Notes under the pieces: generated by a model
What the model was told of the DNA's origin: nothing
The model's database searches: none
The model's input: only the letters and a program-made list of their open reading frames with translations
In this document: in pieces, positions 53,176 through 53,288 of the stretch
Position numbering within the stretch: position 1 is the first letter of the stretch
How the letters are laid out: every line of letters starts with the position of its first letter
Assembly (NCBI GenBank): GCA_019358875.1
Contig: JAHHIF010000056.1
Coordinates: 1 to 53,288 of the forward strand
Length of the DNA: 53,288 nt
Direction of reading: 5' to 3'
From: Symplocastrum torsivum CPER-KK1
GTDB lineage: Bacteria; Cyanobacteriota; Cyanobacteriia; Cyanobacteriales; Coleofasciculaceae
Made by a program: the position numbers and the translations under genes

Positions 53176-53288
53176 CTATGCATTAGTCACATCTTTCTTA
53201 ATAAACTCTGACTTGACAGAAGTAACGGTTGTGGGGGAAAGTAATAGCCAAGTTTGTGCAATGTCATGCAGCCGTCGCAGACCTTGCC
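53176..53288 (-). CDS. C-terminal fragment of a gene continuing beyond the window
   Basis: On the minus strand, one frame is open from the window end to TAG at 53176-53178. It encodes a protein-like C-terminus with RLHDIAQTWLLLSPTT and KSEFIKKDV. Only about 37 residues are visible and I do not recognise it. The other two frames hit stops or look random. Because the 5' part is missing, this may also be chance. Confidence 0.4.
   Translation of the reverse strand, partial: QGLRRLHDIAQTWLLLSPTTVTSVKSEFIKKDVTNA

Overview
The window is chromosomal DNA of a cyanobacterium, probably a filamentous or large-genome species. The HIP1 octamer GCGATCGC recurs throughout, inside and between genes. Several genes are cyanobacterial hallmarks: the myxoxanthophyll carotenoid genes cruF and cruG, a PAM68-type photosystem II assembly protein, and short dispersed G/C-rich repeats. 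There is no rRNA operon, no CRISPR array and no tRNA that I could recognise.

Layout. 0-6.3 kb: glgB (minus), a small secreted protein, a 45-residue lipoprotein too short for ordinary ORF calling, and a GAF-GAF histidine kinase preceded by an NtcA-like promoter. 6.5-10.2 kb: an FtsL-like membrane/coiled-coil protein and ftsI, separated by a TnpB transposon that lies antisense to them. 10.3-17 kb: a thioredoxin/DUF255 protein, a small protein, an HD hydrolase with the SpoT/MESH1 active-site pattern, an alpha/beta hydrolase and dxr. 17-20.2 kb: two multi-spanning membrane proteins of GT-C type (PIG-V-like and DUF2079). 20.3-26 kb: an accessory stretch with a DUF433/DUF5615 toxin-antitoxin pair, puuE, and a divergent cluster of an Lhr-like helicase, a PD-(D/E)XK-type nuclease and a Uma2 nuclease. 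26-34 kb: RNase Z, a SpoIID-type protein with a 52-codon ORF overlapping its start, an EEP-family phosphodiesterase, a GNAT, and a DMT transporter/LysR pair flanked by a partial duplication, then an AT-rich FkbM methyltransferase. 34-43 kb: mtnD, a cation/Ca2+ antiporter, a CysQ-like phosphatase, dnaX, an RNase HI fusion, and the cruF-cruG operon. 43.7-48 kb: GNAT, ruvX, rpsO, a PAM68-like gene, aroF. 48.2-53 kb: an orphan antitoxin with a truncated MazF, a divergent pair of unknown function (TerB-domain protein and a heptad-repeat membrane coiled-coil protein), a secreted WD40 protein, and the C-terminal end of a gene running off the window.

Most of the window is core metabolism in short transcription units. 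The parts that most deserve follow-up are the TerB/heptad-repeat pair, the candidate cyanobacterial FtsL and the TnpB insertion beside it, the NtcA-type promoter, and the helicase/nuclease cluster. Several repeat families have left marks here: an imperfect-TIR MITE, a family headed by AGCGGTTYTCA, and repeats inserted in frame inside two genes.
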